Part shown: piece after piece, positions 24,806 to 32,827 of the stretch
How positions within the stretch are numbered: position 1 is the stretch's first letter
Layout: every line of letters begins with the position of its first letter
Assembly (NCBI RefSeq): GCF_007828955.1
Contig: NZ_VIVR01000001.1
Location: 4,526,001-4,590,000 of the forward strand
Direction: 5' to 3'
DNA from: Kitasatospora atroaurantiaca
GTDB lineage: Bacteria; Actinomycetota; Actinomycetes; Streptomycetales; Streptomycetaceae
DNA: 64,000 nucleotides
Notes under the pieces: generated by a model
What the model was told of the DNA's origin: nothing
The model's database searches: none
Seen by the model: the letters and a program-made list of their open reading frames with translations, nothing else
Made by a program: the position numbers and the translations under genes

Positions 24806-26140
24806 TCAGTTCTCCCGCCAGACAGCGATCCGCCAGCGTGCGATCCAGCCGAAGACCAGGCCGGTCAGCAGTCCGGCACCGGTCAGCACCAGCAGCAGCA
24901 CCCAGCCCCGGCCGAGCCCGGCGGCGGGGCCGTCGGGGGCGGGGGAGGCAGCGGCCACGTCCACCGTCAGTTCGAGCGGCAGACCGGGCTCGGCCTGCAC
25001 ACCCGGCTGGGCGGCGAAGGAGTTGCTGACGACCAGGCAGACGGCACGGTCGGCCGAGGAACCGGATCCGGAGGAAGACGGAGAGGAAGAGGCAGACGCG
25101 GACGCGGAGCCGGCAGAGGGCGCCGACCAGCGCACGCCGGTCGAGGCGACGTCCGTACGGCCGCTCCCGGCGTCCGTCCCGCGCACCAGCTCCTGGCCGC
25201 TCGCGTCGGTGGCCTGCAGCAGCACGCCGTAGTCCCGGGCGACGGCGCGGTCGAGCGAGACGCTGACCGAGGCGCGCAGCTCCTGGCCGGGCTTGACGGG
25301 CACGCGGTAGACCCGGTGCTCGGAGAACTTCTCCCGGTCGCTGTAGACGCCGGGGGTCAGCAGCGGTGCGGTGGCGCACTTGTCGGTGCCGGTGGCCTTG
25401 GCGGGCGTCACCTTGTAGGTGTCCCCGGCGCGGCCGACCAGCTGCTTGACCTTGCCGGTCAGCTGTTCCTGGGTGCGCACGTCGGTGTAGGTGCCACCGG
25501 TGGCGTTCGCGATGCAGAGCAGCTGCTGGCGGGTCTTGTCGTCGTGCGACAGGCCGAGCGTGTCGACCACCAGGTGGGTTCCCTGGGCGGCCAGTTCGCG
25601 GGCCACCTCGCACGGGTCCGGCGGGGCGCAGGAGTCCTCGCCGTCGGTGATCAGCACCACCCGGCGGGTGGTGGTACCGGTGCCGAGGTCCTGGGCGGCG
25701 CCGCGCAGGGCCAGGCCGATCGGGGTCCAGCCGGTGGGCCGCAGGGTGGCCACCGCGGTCTTGGCCTCGACCTTGTTGGTCTTCCCGATCGGGTAGAGCT
25801 GCTTGGTGTCCTTGCAGCCCTCGGTCTTGTCGTTGCCGGGGTAGGTCGCGCCGAGCGTCCGGATGCCGAACTCGGTCTCGGCCGGCAGGGCGTCGATCAC
25901 CTCGTTCAGGGACTGCTGGGCGACCGCCATCCGGCTCTTGCCCTGGATGTCGGTGGCCCGCATCGAGCCGCTGACGTCGAGGACGAGGTCGACTCGGGGG
26001 GCCTCGGAGGAGGTGGGCGTGGTTTCGTCGGCGTGGGCGGGTGCGGCGCTGAGCATGGCGCCGGCGGATATCGCCAGAGCTCCCAGCAGGCCGCCCAGCC
26101 GGGCCGGCAATCGTCGTGTGGTGATCGTCACGGCCCGCAT
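24806..26140 (-). CDS. secreted von Willebrand factor A domain protein
   Basis: A 444-residue protein. A signal peptide (about 1-37, ending PAHA) precedes a vWA domain (about 49-235) with MIDAS metal site DVSGSM (D55, S57, S59) and the later TDGEDSC line. A second beta-rich domain follows (about 255-400, interrupted by a Ser-rich linker), then a C-terminal membrane helix (WVLLLVLTGAGLLTGLVFGW) and a basic tail. Proteins of this kind sit on the outer face of the membrane and bind ligands through the metal site; the ligand is unknown. The ATG at 26140 opens the signal sequence. The gene is divergent from the ABC genes at 26220. Confidence 0.82.
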   Translation of the reverse strand: MRAVTITTRRLPARLGGLLGALAISAGAMLSAAPAHADETTPTSSEAPRVDLVLDVSGSMRATDIQGKSRMAVAQQSLNEVIDALPAETEFGIRTLGATYPGNDKTEGCKDTKQLYPIGKTNKVEAKTAVATLRPTGWTPIGLALRGAAQDLGTGTTTRRVVLITDGEDSCAPPDPCEVARELAAQGTHLVVDTLGLSHDDKTRQQLLCIANATGGTYTDVRTQEQLTGKVKQLVGRAGDTYKVTPAKATGTDKCATAPLLTPGVYSDREKFSEHRVYRVPVKPGQELRASVSVSLDRAVARDYGVLLQATDASGQELVRGTDAGSGRTDVASTGVRWSAPSAGSASASASSSPSSSGSGSSADRAVCLVVSNSFAAQPGVQAEPGLPLELTVDVAAASPAPDGPAAGLGRGWVLLLVLTGAGLLTGLVFGWIARWRIAVWREN

Positions 26141-26219
26141 CCTATGGATCCTCAGTTCGGAAAGACCAATGCGGCCGGATGGGCGAACTAGGCTGCTGGG
26201 CAAGGTGAAAGGGTTGCCG

Positions 26220-27038
26220 GTGAGACTCCACGGAATCAGCAAGAGGTACGGTCGCCGCTCGCCGTGGATCCTGCGCGGGGTCGATCTCGCGGTCGGCCCG
26301 GGCGAGCTGGTGCGGATCGAGGGGGCGAACGGGAGCGGCAAGTCCACCTTGCTGAGGCTGATCGCGGGGGTCGAGCCGCCGAGCGCGGGGCGGGTCGAGG
26401 TGACGGGTCGTCGGGCCTACGTTCCCGAACGCTTCCCGCCCGCGCTGCCCTTCGATGCGCAGACGTACCTGCACCACCTCGGCCGGATCCACGGCCTCTC
26501 GGCGGCCGAGGCGGCCCGCCGGGCCGGCCACTGGCTGGACCGTTTCGGCATCGCCGACCGGGCCGGCACCCCGCTGAGCGAGCTGTCCAAGGGCACCTGT
26601 CAGAAGGTCGCGGTCGCCCAGGCCCTGCTGGCGGAGGCCGATGTCCTCCTGCTGGACGAAGCCTGGACGGGCCTGGACCAGGCGGCGCGCGCCACGCTGG
26701 ACGAGGCCGCCGCCGAACGTGCGGCCCGGGGCGGCCGGGTGCTCTTCGTCGACCACGACCCCAACCGCCTCGCGGGCCTGACCACCTTCGCCCACGCGGT
26801 GCGGGGCGGCGAGCTCCGGCTCGTCGAAACGGCAGCCGAGGAGGGCCCGCTGGTGCGCGTCGAGGTGGAGGGCGAGCTGCCCGAGTGGCTGCCGGGCACC
26901 CCCGTCCGCAAGCCGCTCGAGGACGGCGCCACCCTGCTGGAGGTGCGGGCCCGGCACTCGGACGCACTGCTGCGCCTCCTGCTCACCGGCCGACGGCCCG
27001 CCCACATCCGGTCCGTCCGGCAGGAGGAGGCGCAGTGA
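26220..27038 (+). CDS. ABC transporter ATP-binding protein
   Basis: A 272-residue ABC ATPase. Walker A GANGSGKST (35-43), signature LSKGTCQK, Walker B LLLDEAWTGLD and H-loop VDHDP appear in order. It resembles CcmA/YxlF-type export ATPases. The GTG at 26220 has AAAGGG 6 bases before it; an in-frame GTG at 26205 is an alternative adding five residues. The stop overlaps the GTG of the permease gene, so the two are coupled. Substrate unknown. Confidence 0.88.
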   Translation: MRLHGISKRYGRRSPWILRGVDLAVGPGELVRIEGANGSGKSTLLRLIAGVEPPSAGRVEVTGRRAYVPERFPPALPFDAQTYLHHLGRIHGLSAAEAARRAGHWLDRFGIADRAGTPLSELSKGTCQKVAVAQALLAEADVLLLDEAWTGLDQAARATLDEAAAERAARGGRVLFVDHDPNRLAGLTTFAHAVRGGELRLVETAAEEGPLVRVEVEGELPEWLPGTPVRKPLEDGATLLEVRARHSDALLRLLLTGRRPAHIRSVRQEEAQ

Positions 27039-27709
27039 ACGTCCTGATCCGCTATCAGCTGGAGCTGCTGCTGCGCTCCCAGCGATGGCTGCCGCCCTTC
27101 CTGGCGTACGTCCTGCTGATGGTGATCGGAGTGACCGCAGGAGAGGCACTGCTCGGCGCGTACGGCTTCGGCACGGCCGTACTGCTACCGATCACCGCCT
27201 GGTACGTGCGCTGCACCGCGACGGCGGAGCCCGCCGCCGCGCGGGCCTGCCTGGCCGCGGCGGTCGGACAGCCCCGGGTGCATCTCGCCGCCCTGCTGGC
27301 CGCGCTGATCGCGGGTCTGACCCTGGGCCTGACCGGGCTGCTCGCGGTCTGGGCGATCAGCGGACGGGTCGCCGCGAAGCCGCACGCCGCCGACCCGCCC
27401 CTTCGGGACGCGCTGCTCGCCGGACTGCTCGGCACGGTGGTGTGCGTGCTGCTCGGCGTCCTGGTGGGTGCGCTGTGCAGCCGTCCGGTGCTGCTGCGCT
27501 CGCAGTACGGCATCCCGGCGAGCCTCGGTACGGCCGTCCTGGTGCTGGTGGCGAGCGGTTCCCCGGCGAACGCGGTCGTACGGTCGCTGATCACGGCGTC
27601 CCGCACCGCGAAGGTGACCTTCCCGGTGGCGGCCCTGGCCGAGTCCGTCGCGCTGGCCGCCCTGGCGGTTGCCGGGGCGGCCGTGCTCGCGGGACGCCGT
27701 ACGGAGTAG
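27035..27709 (+). CDS. ABC transporter permease
   Basis: A 224-residue protein with about six membrane helices, partner of the ATPase before it. GTG at 27035 overlaps the preceding stop (GTGA) and has AGGAGGAGG 5-8 bases upstream. The short length fits single-domain permeases of small type 2 exporters. No substrate can be read from sequence. Confidence 0.85.
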   Translation: MNVLIRYQLELLLRSQRWLPPFLAYVLLMVIGVTAGEALLGAYGFGTAVLLPITAWYVRCTATAEPAAARACLAAAVGQPRVHLAALLAALIAGLTLGLTGLLAVWAISGRVAAKPHAADPPLRDALLAGLLGTVVCVLLGVLVGALCSRPVLLRSQYGIPASLGTAVLVLVASGSPANAVVRSLITASRTAKVTFPVAALAESVALAALAVAGAAVLAGRRTE

Positions 27710-27712
27710 CTG

Positions 27713-28264
27713 CTACAGGCCGGGGATCTGCCGGGCGGCGAAGGCCTGGCGGACCGTCGCGGCGGCCTGGTCGCCGTACATGCTGCGCGCGGTGGCCACC
27801 GTGCGGCGCAGGCAGTGGACCGGGCCGGCCGTGTAGCCGGTGGAGTCCCAGTCGGCGACGCAGGCCTCGTCGGTGAGCCGGGGCCGGCCGTACTTGGCGT
27901 CCGCGTTCTGGCCGACCGAGACGGCCAGGCCTCGGCGTCGTCCACCCCGCCCTTGCCGAAGCGGATCTCGTTCTTGGTGTCGGTGAAGAAGGAGTTGTCC
28001 GAGCCCCACTGGTCGAGGCGGACGTTCTGCGGCTTGTTGTTGGCGCCGGGCAGCTCGCTGCCGAAGCCGAGGCTCTGCAGGTACTCCTGCGCCTCGTTGA
28101 CCCAGAAGTACGCCATCACCTGCTCGAACTCGTCGGCGTGGCGGGTGTAGCGGAAGTCCCCGGTGGCGGAGTAGGCCGGCGAGCCGGTCTCCGAGCGGAC
28201 GTTGACCCACTTGCCGGAGAGGTAGCCGCTGCCGTCCAGGTGCGCGAAGAGAGCCGTCTGCCGG
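27713..28264 (-). pseudogene. secreted metallopeptidase pseudogene lacking its HExxH segment
   Basis: The upstream frame reads TALFAHLDGSGYLSGKWV, DFRYTRHADEFEQVMAYFW and NEIRFGKGGVDDAE, typical of a streptomycete M4/M36-like (gluzincin) peptidase just before the catalytic helix. At about 27930 it is joined, out of frame, to LAVSVGQNADAKYG and TDEACVADWDSTGY, which lie after the catalytic helix in intact relatives. The stretch that should carry HEYGH is missing, the frame is broken, and the N-terminus is cut off at about 28264. The gene has decayed by at least three events. Confidence 0.75.
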
Positions 28265-28265
28265 A

Positions 28266-28310
28266 AATATTGCGGCCGATGGCTTCGCCTTCAGTAAGGC
28301 GGCCAATATC
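28266..28310. promoter_or_regulatory. AT-rich imperfect inverted repeat
   Basis: AATATTGCGGCC (28266-28277) faces GGCGGCCAATATC (28298-28310). The arms are complementary with one bulge, and a small GGCTTCGCC hairpin lies in the centre. It sits exactly at the broken 5' end of the peptidase pseudogene and 114 bp before rodA. It could be an insertion scar or a promoter-linked operator. Confidence 0.35.
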
Positions 28311-28423
28311 GGACACACCAGCATCAACGCCAATAAATATGGCTAATCCTCGTTAGGGTGCAGAGGTGTCAGCCCTGCTCACCCCCGCGCAGCTGAGCAC
28401 CTCCGAGCCCGACAGGACGGCCA

Positions 28424-29773
28424 GTGGCCTCACCCTCCGCAGTAGCCAGGGCCGGCGCGCCGAGCCGCCCGGTCAAGAGCCGCCGCAACACCGAACTCGT
28501 GCTGGTGCTCGCCGCCGTGCTGATCTCCGCCTTCGGTTACGTCGAGGTCGGCGCCAACATCGACGGGAAGGCTCCCTCGGATGCGGTCGGGTACGGGGTC
28601 GCCCTGGGGGTGCTCGCTCTGCTCGCGCACGGGGTGACCCGCTGGAAGGCCCGGTACGCCGACCCGCTGCTGCTGCCGATCGGGATCCTGCTCAACGGCA
28701 TCGGACTGGTGGTCATCTACCGGCTGGACCGGGCCACCCCCGGCAGCGAGGCGGCGCCCACCCAGCTGCTCTGGTCCACCCTCGGGGTCGCCCTCTACAT
28801 CGCTGTCGTCCTCCTGCTGCGCGACCACAAGATCCTGCAGCGGTACGCCTACATCGGCGCGCTGGTCGCCCTCGTCCTGCTGGTCCTGCCGATCTTCTTC
28901 CCGCCGGTCTACGGCTCACGGATCTGGATCACCATCGGGCCGCTGTCGTTCCAGCCGGGCGAGTTCGCCAAGATCCTGCTGGCGGTCTTCTTCGCCGCGT
29001 ACCTCGCGGTGCACCGGGACGCGCTCGCACTGACCGGCCGCCGGATCTGGAGGTTCCAGCTGCCGCTGGGCCGGGTGCTGGGCCCGGTGCTGCTGATCTG
29101 GGCGGCCTTCGTCGGCGTCCTGGTGCTGGAGACCGACCTCGGCACCTCGCTGCTGTTCTTCGGGCTCTTCGTGATCATGCTGTACGTGGCCACCGCGCGC
29201 AGCGGCTGGATCGCCATCGGCCTGTTCCTGGCGGCGGTGGCGGCCGTCGGCGTCGGCTGGCTCTCGCCGCACGTGCACAGCCGGGTCACCGACTGGCTCG
29301 ACCCGCTCGGTTCGATCGCCGCGGGCCAGGGGGCCAACCAGATCGCCCAGTCGCTGTTCGCCTTCGCCTGGGGCGCCATTCTCGGGACCGGGCTGGGCGT
29401 GGGCCACTCGATCCTGATCGGCTTCGCCGCCAAGTCCGACTTCATCCTCGCCACCATCGGCGAGGAGCTCGGTCTGGTCGGCCTGGTGGCGGTCTTCCTG
29501 CTCTACGCCCTCCTGGTCTCGCGCGGCTTCCGTACCGGGATCGCACTCAGGGACCCGTTCGGGCGGCTGCTGGCGATCGGCCTGGCCGCGATCGTCGGCC
29601 TGCAGGTCTTCGTGGTCGCCGGCGGCGTGCTCGACCTCATTCCGCTGACCGGGATGACGCTGCCGTTCATCGCCCAGGGCGGCTCCTCGGTGGTGACCAA
29701 CTGGATCATCGTGGCGCTGCTGGTCCGGATGAGCGACCTCGCCCGCCGCCCGCTGCCGGAGGCGATGCCGTGA
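28424..29773 (+). CDS. FtsW/RodA/SpoVE family peptidoglycan glycosyltransferase
   Basis: A 449-residue membrane protein with about 12 helices and the SEDS-family lines PGEFAKILLA (about 182-191), ETDLGTSLLFF and GVLDLIPLTGMTLPFIAQGGSS (near 405-426). SEDS proteins polymerise lipid II glycan strands and work with a class B PBP. The next gene is such a PBP and overlaps by 3 bp, so the pair is a coupled synthase module like the one near pknB in actinobacteria; this may be a paralogue of it. The GTG at 28424 has GGACGG about 4-9 bases upstream. Confidence 0.9.
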   Translation: MASPSAVARAGAPSRPVKSRRNTELVLVLAAVLISAFGYVEVGANIDGKAPSDAVGYGVALGVLALLAHGVTRWKARYADPLLLPIGILLNGIGLVVIYRLDRATPGSEAAPTQLLWSTLGVALYIAVVLLLRDHKILQRYAYIGALVALVLLVLPIFFPPVYGSRIWITIGPLSFQPGEFAKILLAVFFAAYLAVHRDALALTGRRIWRFQLPLGRVLGPVLLIWAAFVGVLVLETDLGTSLLFFGLFVIMLYVATARSGWIAIGLFLAAVAAVGVGWLSPHVHSRVTDWLDPLGSIAAGQGANQIAQSLFAFAWGAILGTGLGVGHSILIGFAAKSDFILATIGEELGLVGLVAVFLLYALLVSRGFRTGIALRDPFGRLLAIGLAAIVGLQVFVVAGGVLDLIPLTGMTLPFIAQGGSSVVTNWIIVALLVRMSDLARRPLPEAMP

Positions 29774-31287
29774 AGCGCTCGGGTCCCAAGGCCTCGACCA
29801 ACGGCCCGCAGGGCCTGCCCGGCATCTCCGCCACCGGCCGCCGGGCCGGCACCTTCTGCCTGCTGCTGATCGTCGCGCTGGCCGTGCAGGCCACCCGGGT
29901 CCAGGTGTTCCGGGCCGACTCGCTCGACCACAACCCGGCCAACCAGCGGCTCACCATCCAGCGGTACGACCAGCCCCGCGGCAACATCCTGGCCGGCGCC
30001 GAGCCGGTCACCGGCTCCACCCCCACGGGCGGCCGCTATAACTACAAGCGCACCTACACGGACGGCCCCCAGTACGCCGCTGTCACCGGGTACTCCTCGC
30101 AGACCTACGGCAACACCCAGATCGAGGGCATCGAGGACGACCTGCTCAGCGGCACCGACAGCCGCCTCGCGAGCTGGGCGGTCTGGGACGAGATCGCCCG
30201 CAAGCAGAACCCCGGCGGCGACGTCTGGACCACCATCGACAAGGCCGCCCAGCAGGCCGCCATGAAGGGCCTGGGCAGCCAGAAGGGCGCCGTCGCCGCG
30301 ATCGAGCCGGCCACCGGGAAGATCCTCGCGCTGGCCAGCACCCCCTCGTACGACCCGGGCTCCTTCGCCGGCTCCTCGGCCGCGGACCAGGAGGCCTGGA
30401 ACAAGCTGCAGGCCGACACCAACCAGCCGATGCTCAACCGGGCGCTGCGTCAGATCTACCCGCCCGGCTCCACCTTCAAGGTGGTCACGGCCGCGGCCGC
30501 GCTGGCCAACGGCGTGGTCGCCGACATCAACGCGGGCACCGGCGCTCCGTACCCGTACATCATGCCGGGCACCACGACGGAGCTGGTCAACGACACCACC
30601 GCCTGCGACCGGCCCAACCTCTCGCTCGACACGGCGATGGTGCTCTCCTGCAACAGCGTCATGGGCTATCTCGGTGTGCAGGTCGGCCTGGGCAAGATGG
30701 TGTCGATGGCGGAGAACCTCGGCTTCAACGACGCCAAGCTGGACATCCCCGTCCGGGCCGCGCGCAGCAACTTCGACACGAAGATGAACCGGTCGCAGGT
30801 CGCGCTGTCCTCCATCGGGCAGTTCGACACCGCCGCCACGCCGCTGGTGATGGCCATGGTCGCGGCGGGCGTCGCCAACAACGGCAAGGTGATGTATCCA
30901 CAGCTTGTGGACAAGCTGACGAAGAGTGACGGCAGCGCCGTCCAGGTCATGAAGCCCGTCACGTACAAGCAGGCGATGAGCGCCTCGGTCGCGGCCGAGG
31001 TGCAGCAGCTGATGACCGACGTGGTGGAGAACGGCACCGGCCGGAACGCCCGGATCAGCGGCGCGACCGTCGGCGGCAAGACCGGCACCGCCCAGCACGG
31101 GGTGGCCAACTCGGCCACCCCGTACGCCTGGTTCATCTCCTGGGCCAAGCCGAGCGGCTCCGGCGGTGTTCCGCCGGTCGCCGTCGCCGTGGTGATCGCG
31201 GACAGTGAGGCGACCGACGTCACCGGTGGCGGGCTGGCGGCGCCGATCGCCAGATCGGTGATGCAGGCGGTCCTGAAGGGGAGTTGA
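29770..31287 (+). CDS. class B penicillin-binding protein (PbpA-like transpeptidase)
   Basis: A 505-residue protein. One N-terminal membrane helix (about 25-42), an N-terminal pedestal domain and a transpeptidase domain with STFK (234-237, nucleophile Ser234), SCN (293-295) and KTG (437-439). It cross-links peptidoglycan outside the membrane and is the target of beta-lactams. The GTG at 29770 overlaps the stop of the SEDS gene, as expected for a synthase pair. The KTG-flanking and C-terminal regions are intact. Confidence 0.92.
   Translation: MKRSGPKASTNGPQGLPGISATGRRAGTFCLLLIVALAVQATRVQVFRADSLDHNPANQRLTIQRYDQPRGNILAGAEPVTGSTPTGGRYNYKRTYTDGPQYAAVTGYSSQTYGNTQIEGIEDDLLSGTDSRLASWAVWDEIARKQNPGGDVWTTIDKAAQQAAMKGLGSQKGAVAAIEPATGKILALASTPSYDPGSFAGSSAADQEAWNKLQADTNQPMLNRALRQIYPPGSTFKVVTAAAALANGVVADINAGTGAPYPYIMPGTTTELVNDTTACDRPNLSLDTAMVLSCNSVMGYLGVQVGLGKMVSMAENLGFNDAKLDIPVRAARSNFDTKMNRSQVALSSIGQFDTAATPLVMAMVAAGVANNGKVMYPQLVDKLTKSDGSAVQVMKPVTYKQAMSASVAAEVQQLMTDVVENGTGRNARISGATVGGKTGTAQHGVANSATPYAWFISWAKPSGSGGVPPVAVAVVIADSEATDVTGGGLAAPIARSVMQAVLKGS
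30894..30914. promoter_or_regulatory. inverted pair of DnaA-box-like sites inside the PBP gene
   Basis: GTATCCACA (8/9 to TTATCCACA) and TGTGGACAA (perfect reverse box) face each other 3 bp apart within coding sequence. Coding constraint may explain it; binding is unproven. Confidence 0.3.
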
Positions 31288-31289
31288 GC

Positions 31290-31309
31290 CCCCCTCGGCC
31301 GAGCGGGGG
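31290..31309 (+). terminator. hairpin after the PBP gene
   Basis: CCCCCTCGG and CCGAGCGGGGG form a tight palindromic stem two bases past the PBP stop, without a T tract. Confidence 0.5.
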
Positions 31310-31465
31310 TCCCCGCCGAGCCGCCGCCGTGCCCGGACCGTGAGATGTGACAGCACCGTGACTGCCGAGGTGATGGGCGTCACACCTTGTGCGAAGCGGC
31401 TCGGCTAGCGTGTGGACCTTCGGCTCGCGTCACCTGACGCGATCGATCACCGGGGGGTCAACTGC

Positions 31466-31525
31466 CATGCCCACGCAACCGCATGGGACATCTGTTCGCG
31501 CGGCCACGGCGGGTCGGCATGGCTG
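31466..31525 (+). CDS. possible 19-codon leader ORF
   Basis: An ATG with GGGGGGT 9-15 bases upstream opens MPTQPHGTSVRAATAGRHG, and its TGA overlaps the ATG at 31519 (ATGGCTGA). It may couple translation to the glycosyltransferase gene, which has no good ribosome site of its own. It could also be chance. Confidence 0.35.
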
Positions 31526-32826
31526 ACCTGGCACCGGGCGGACGGCTGCGGACGATACTCCGGGCCCCCACGGCCACGGCCGGTGTCGCTGCGGCGCTGC
31601 TGCTGGCCCTCTTCGCGATCGTCCGTCACTTCCACGGCTTCTCGATGGTCGACATGCTGGTGTACCAGGCCGAGGGGGAGGCGGTCACGGGCGGTCAGGA
31701 CCTCTACGCGATGCGGCTGCCGGGGTGGGACCTGCCGGCCACCTACCCGCCCTTCGCGGCGATCCTCTTCGTGCCGACCACCTGGTTCGCCGTCCCGACC
31801 CTGCGCCTGCTGGTGACCCTGGTCAACGTCGCCCTGCTGGCCCTGCTCGCGCACTTCTCCTTCCGGCTCGTCGGCTGGCCCCGGCGCGGGCACCGGGCGG
31901 CGGCGGTACTGCTCGCCACCGGGCTCGGCGTCTTCCTGGAGCCCGTCTACACGACCTTCCAGTACGGGCAGGTCAACCTGGTCATCGCCTGCCTGGTGAT
32001 GTGGGACCTGACCCGCTCCGACGCCAACCGCCTCAAGGGCGTCGGTATCGGCCTCGCCATGGGTATCAAGATCACGCCGGGGGCCTTCGCCGTCTACCTG
32101 CTGCTCACCGGCCGCGTCCGGGCCGCCCTGCTCTCCGGAGCGACCTTCCTGGCGACGGTGGTGCTCGGCGGGCTGGCCCTGCCCGGCGACTCGTACGGGT
32201 TCTGGACCACGTACCTGTGGGACTCCCGCAGGGTCGGCATCACCGAGCTGGTGGACAACCAGTCGCTGCGCGGAGCCCTGGCCCGGCTGTTCTCCACCAA
32301 CCACCCGGGCCTGCTCGCCTCCGCGGCCGGGGCAGCCGTCGCGGTGGCCGGGCTGACGGTGGCCGTACTCGCCGCCCGGTCGGGGCGGTTCCTGCGCCGG
32401 CCCGAGGCCTGGGGCGTGGTCTGCACCGCGATCACCGCGGTGCTGGTCTCGCCGATCAGCTGGACCCACCACTGGGTCTGGTGCGTACCCCTGCTGGTGC
32501 TGCTCTGCGCCGAAGCGGCCCAGGAGGCGGCACGGTCCGTACCCGGGCGCCGCCGGCCCTGGCGGACGACCCTGGCGCTGGTGGCGGCGGTGTTCCTCTC
32601 CCACGCCCTCTGGTCCGTCCCGAAGAGGTCGGGGCTGGGCATCGAGCCGTACTGGCAACCCGTCGCCTCCGTCTACGCCTTGACGGGCCTGGCCGTGCTC
32701 GGGCTGGCGGCCGTCCGCCTGCGCCGGGCGTACCGCAGAAGCCGGCAGCTGCAGCCGGTCCTCGCCGATGCGGCACTGATCACCGCAGGCCTGCCCGCCG
32801 ACCGCCCCCTGACCAAGCAGATATGA
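31519..32826 (+). CDS. GT87 family (DUF2029) membrane glycosyltransferase
   Basis: A 435-residue protein with about ten membrane helices. After the first helix comes HFHGFSMVDMLVYQAEGEAV, where the Asp fits the catalytic acidic residue of GT-C enzymes, and PATYPPFAAILF follows, the typical YPP motif of GT87 polyprenol-phosphomannose-dependent mannosyltransferases. These add mannose to lipid-linked or wall glycans on the outer face. The ATG at 31519 is preferred because it overlaps the stop of a short ORF with a strong ribosome site; an ATG at 31483 in frame has none. It is followed 1 bp later by the DUF2079 gene. Confidence 0.8.
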   Translation: MADLAPGGRLRTILRAPTATAGVAAALLLALFAIVRHFHGFSMVDMLVYQAEGEAVTGGQDLYAMRLPGWDLPATYPPFAAILFVPTTWFAVPTLRLLVTLVNVALLALLAHFSFRLVGWPRRGHRAAAVLLATGLGVFLEPVYTTFQYGQVNLVIACLVMWDLTRSDANRLKGVGIGLAMGIKITPGAFAVYLLLTGRVRAALLSGATFLATVVLGGLALPGDSYGFWTTYLWDSRRVGITELVDNQSLRGALARLFSTNHPGLLASAAGAAVAVAGLTVAVLAARSGRFLRRPEAWGVVCTAITAVLVSPISWTHHWVWCVPLLVLLCAEAAQEAARSVPGRRRPWRTTLALVAAVFLSHALWSVPKRSGLGIEPYWQPVASVYALTGLAVLGLAAVRLRRAYRRSRQLQPVLADAALITAGLPADRPLTKQI

Positions 32827-32827
32827 C

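Noticed and set aside
28366-31287. A 973-codon frame that would fuse the SEDS and PBP genes
   Set aside because: Codons before 29770 are an out-of-frame shadow of the SEDS gene; the overlapping GTG at 29770 is the natural start.
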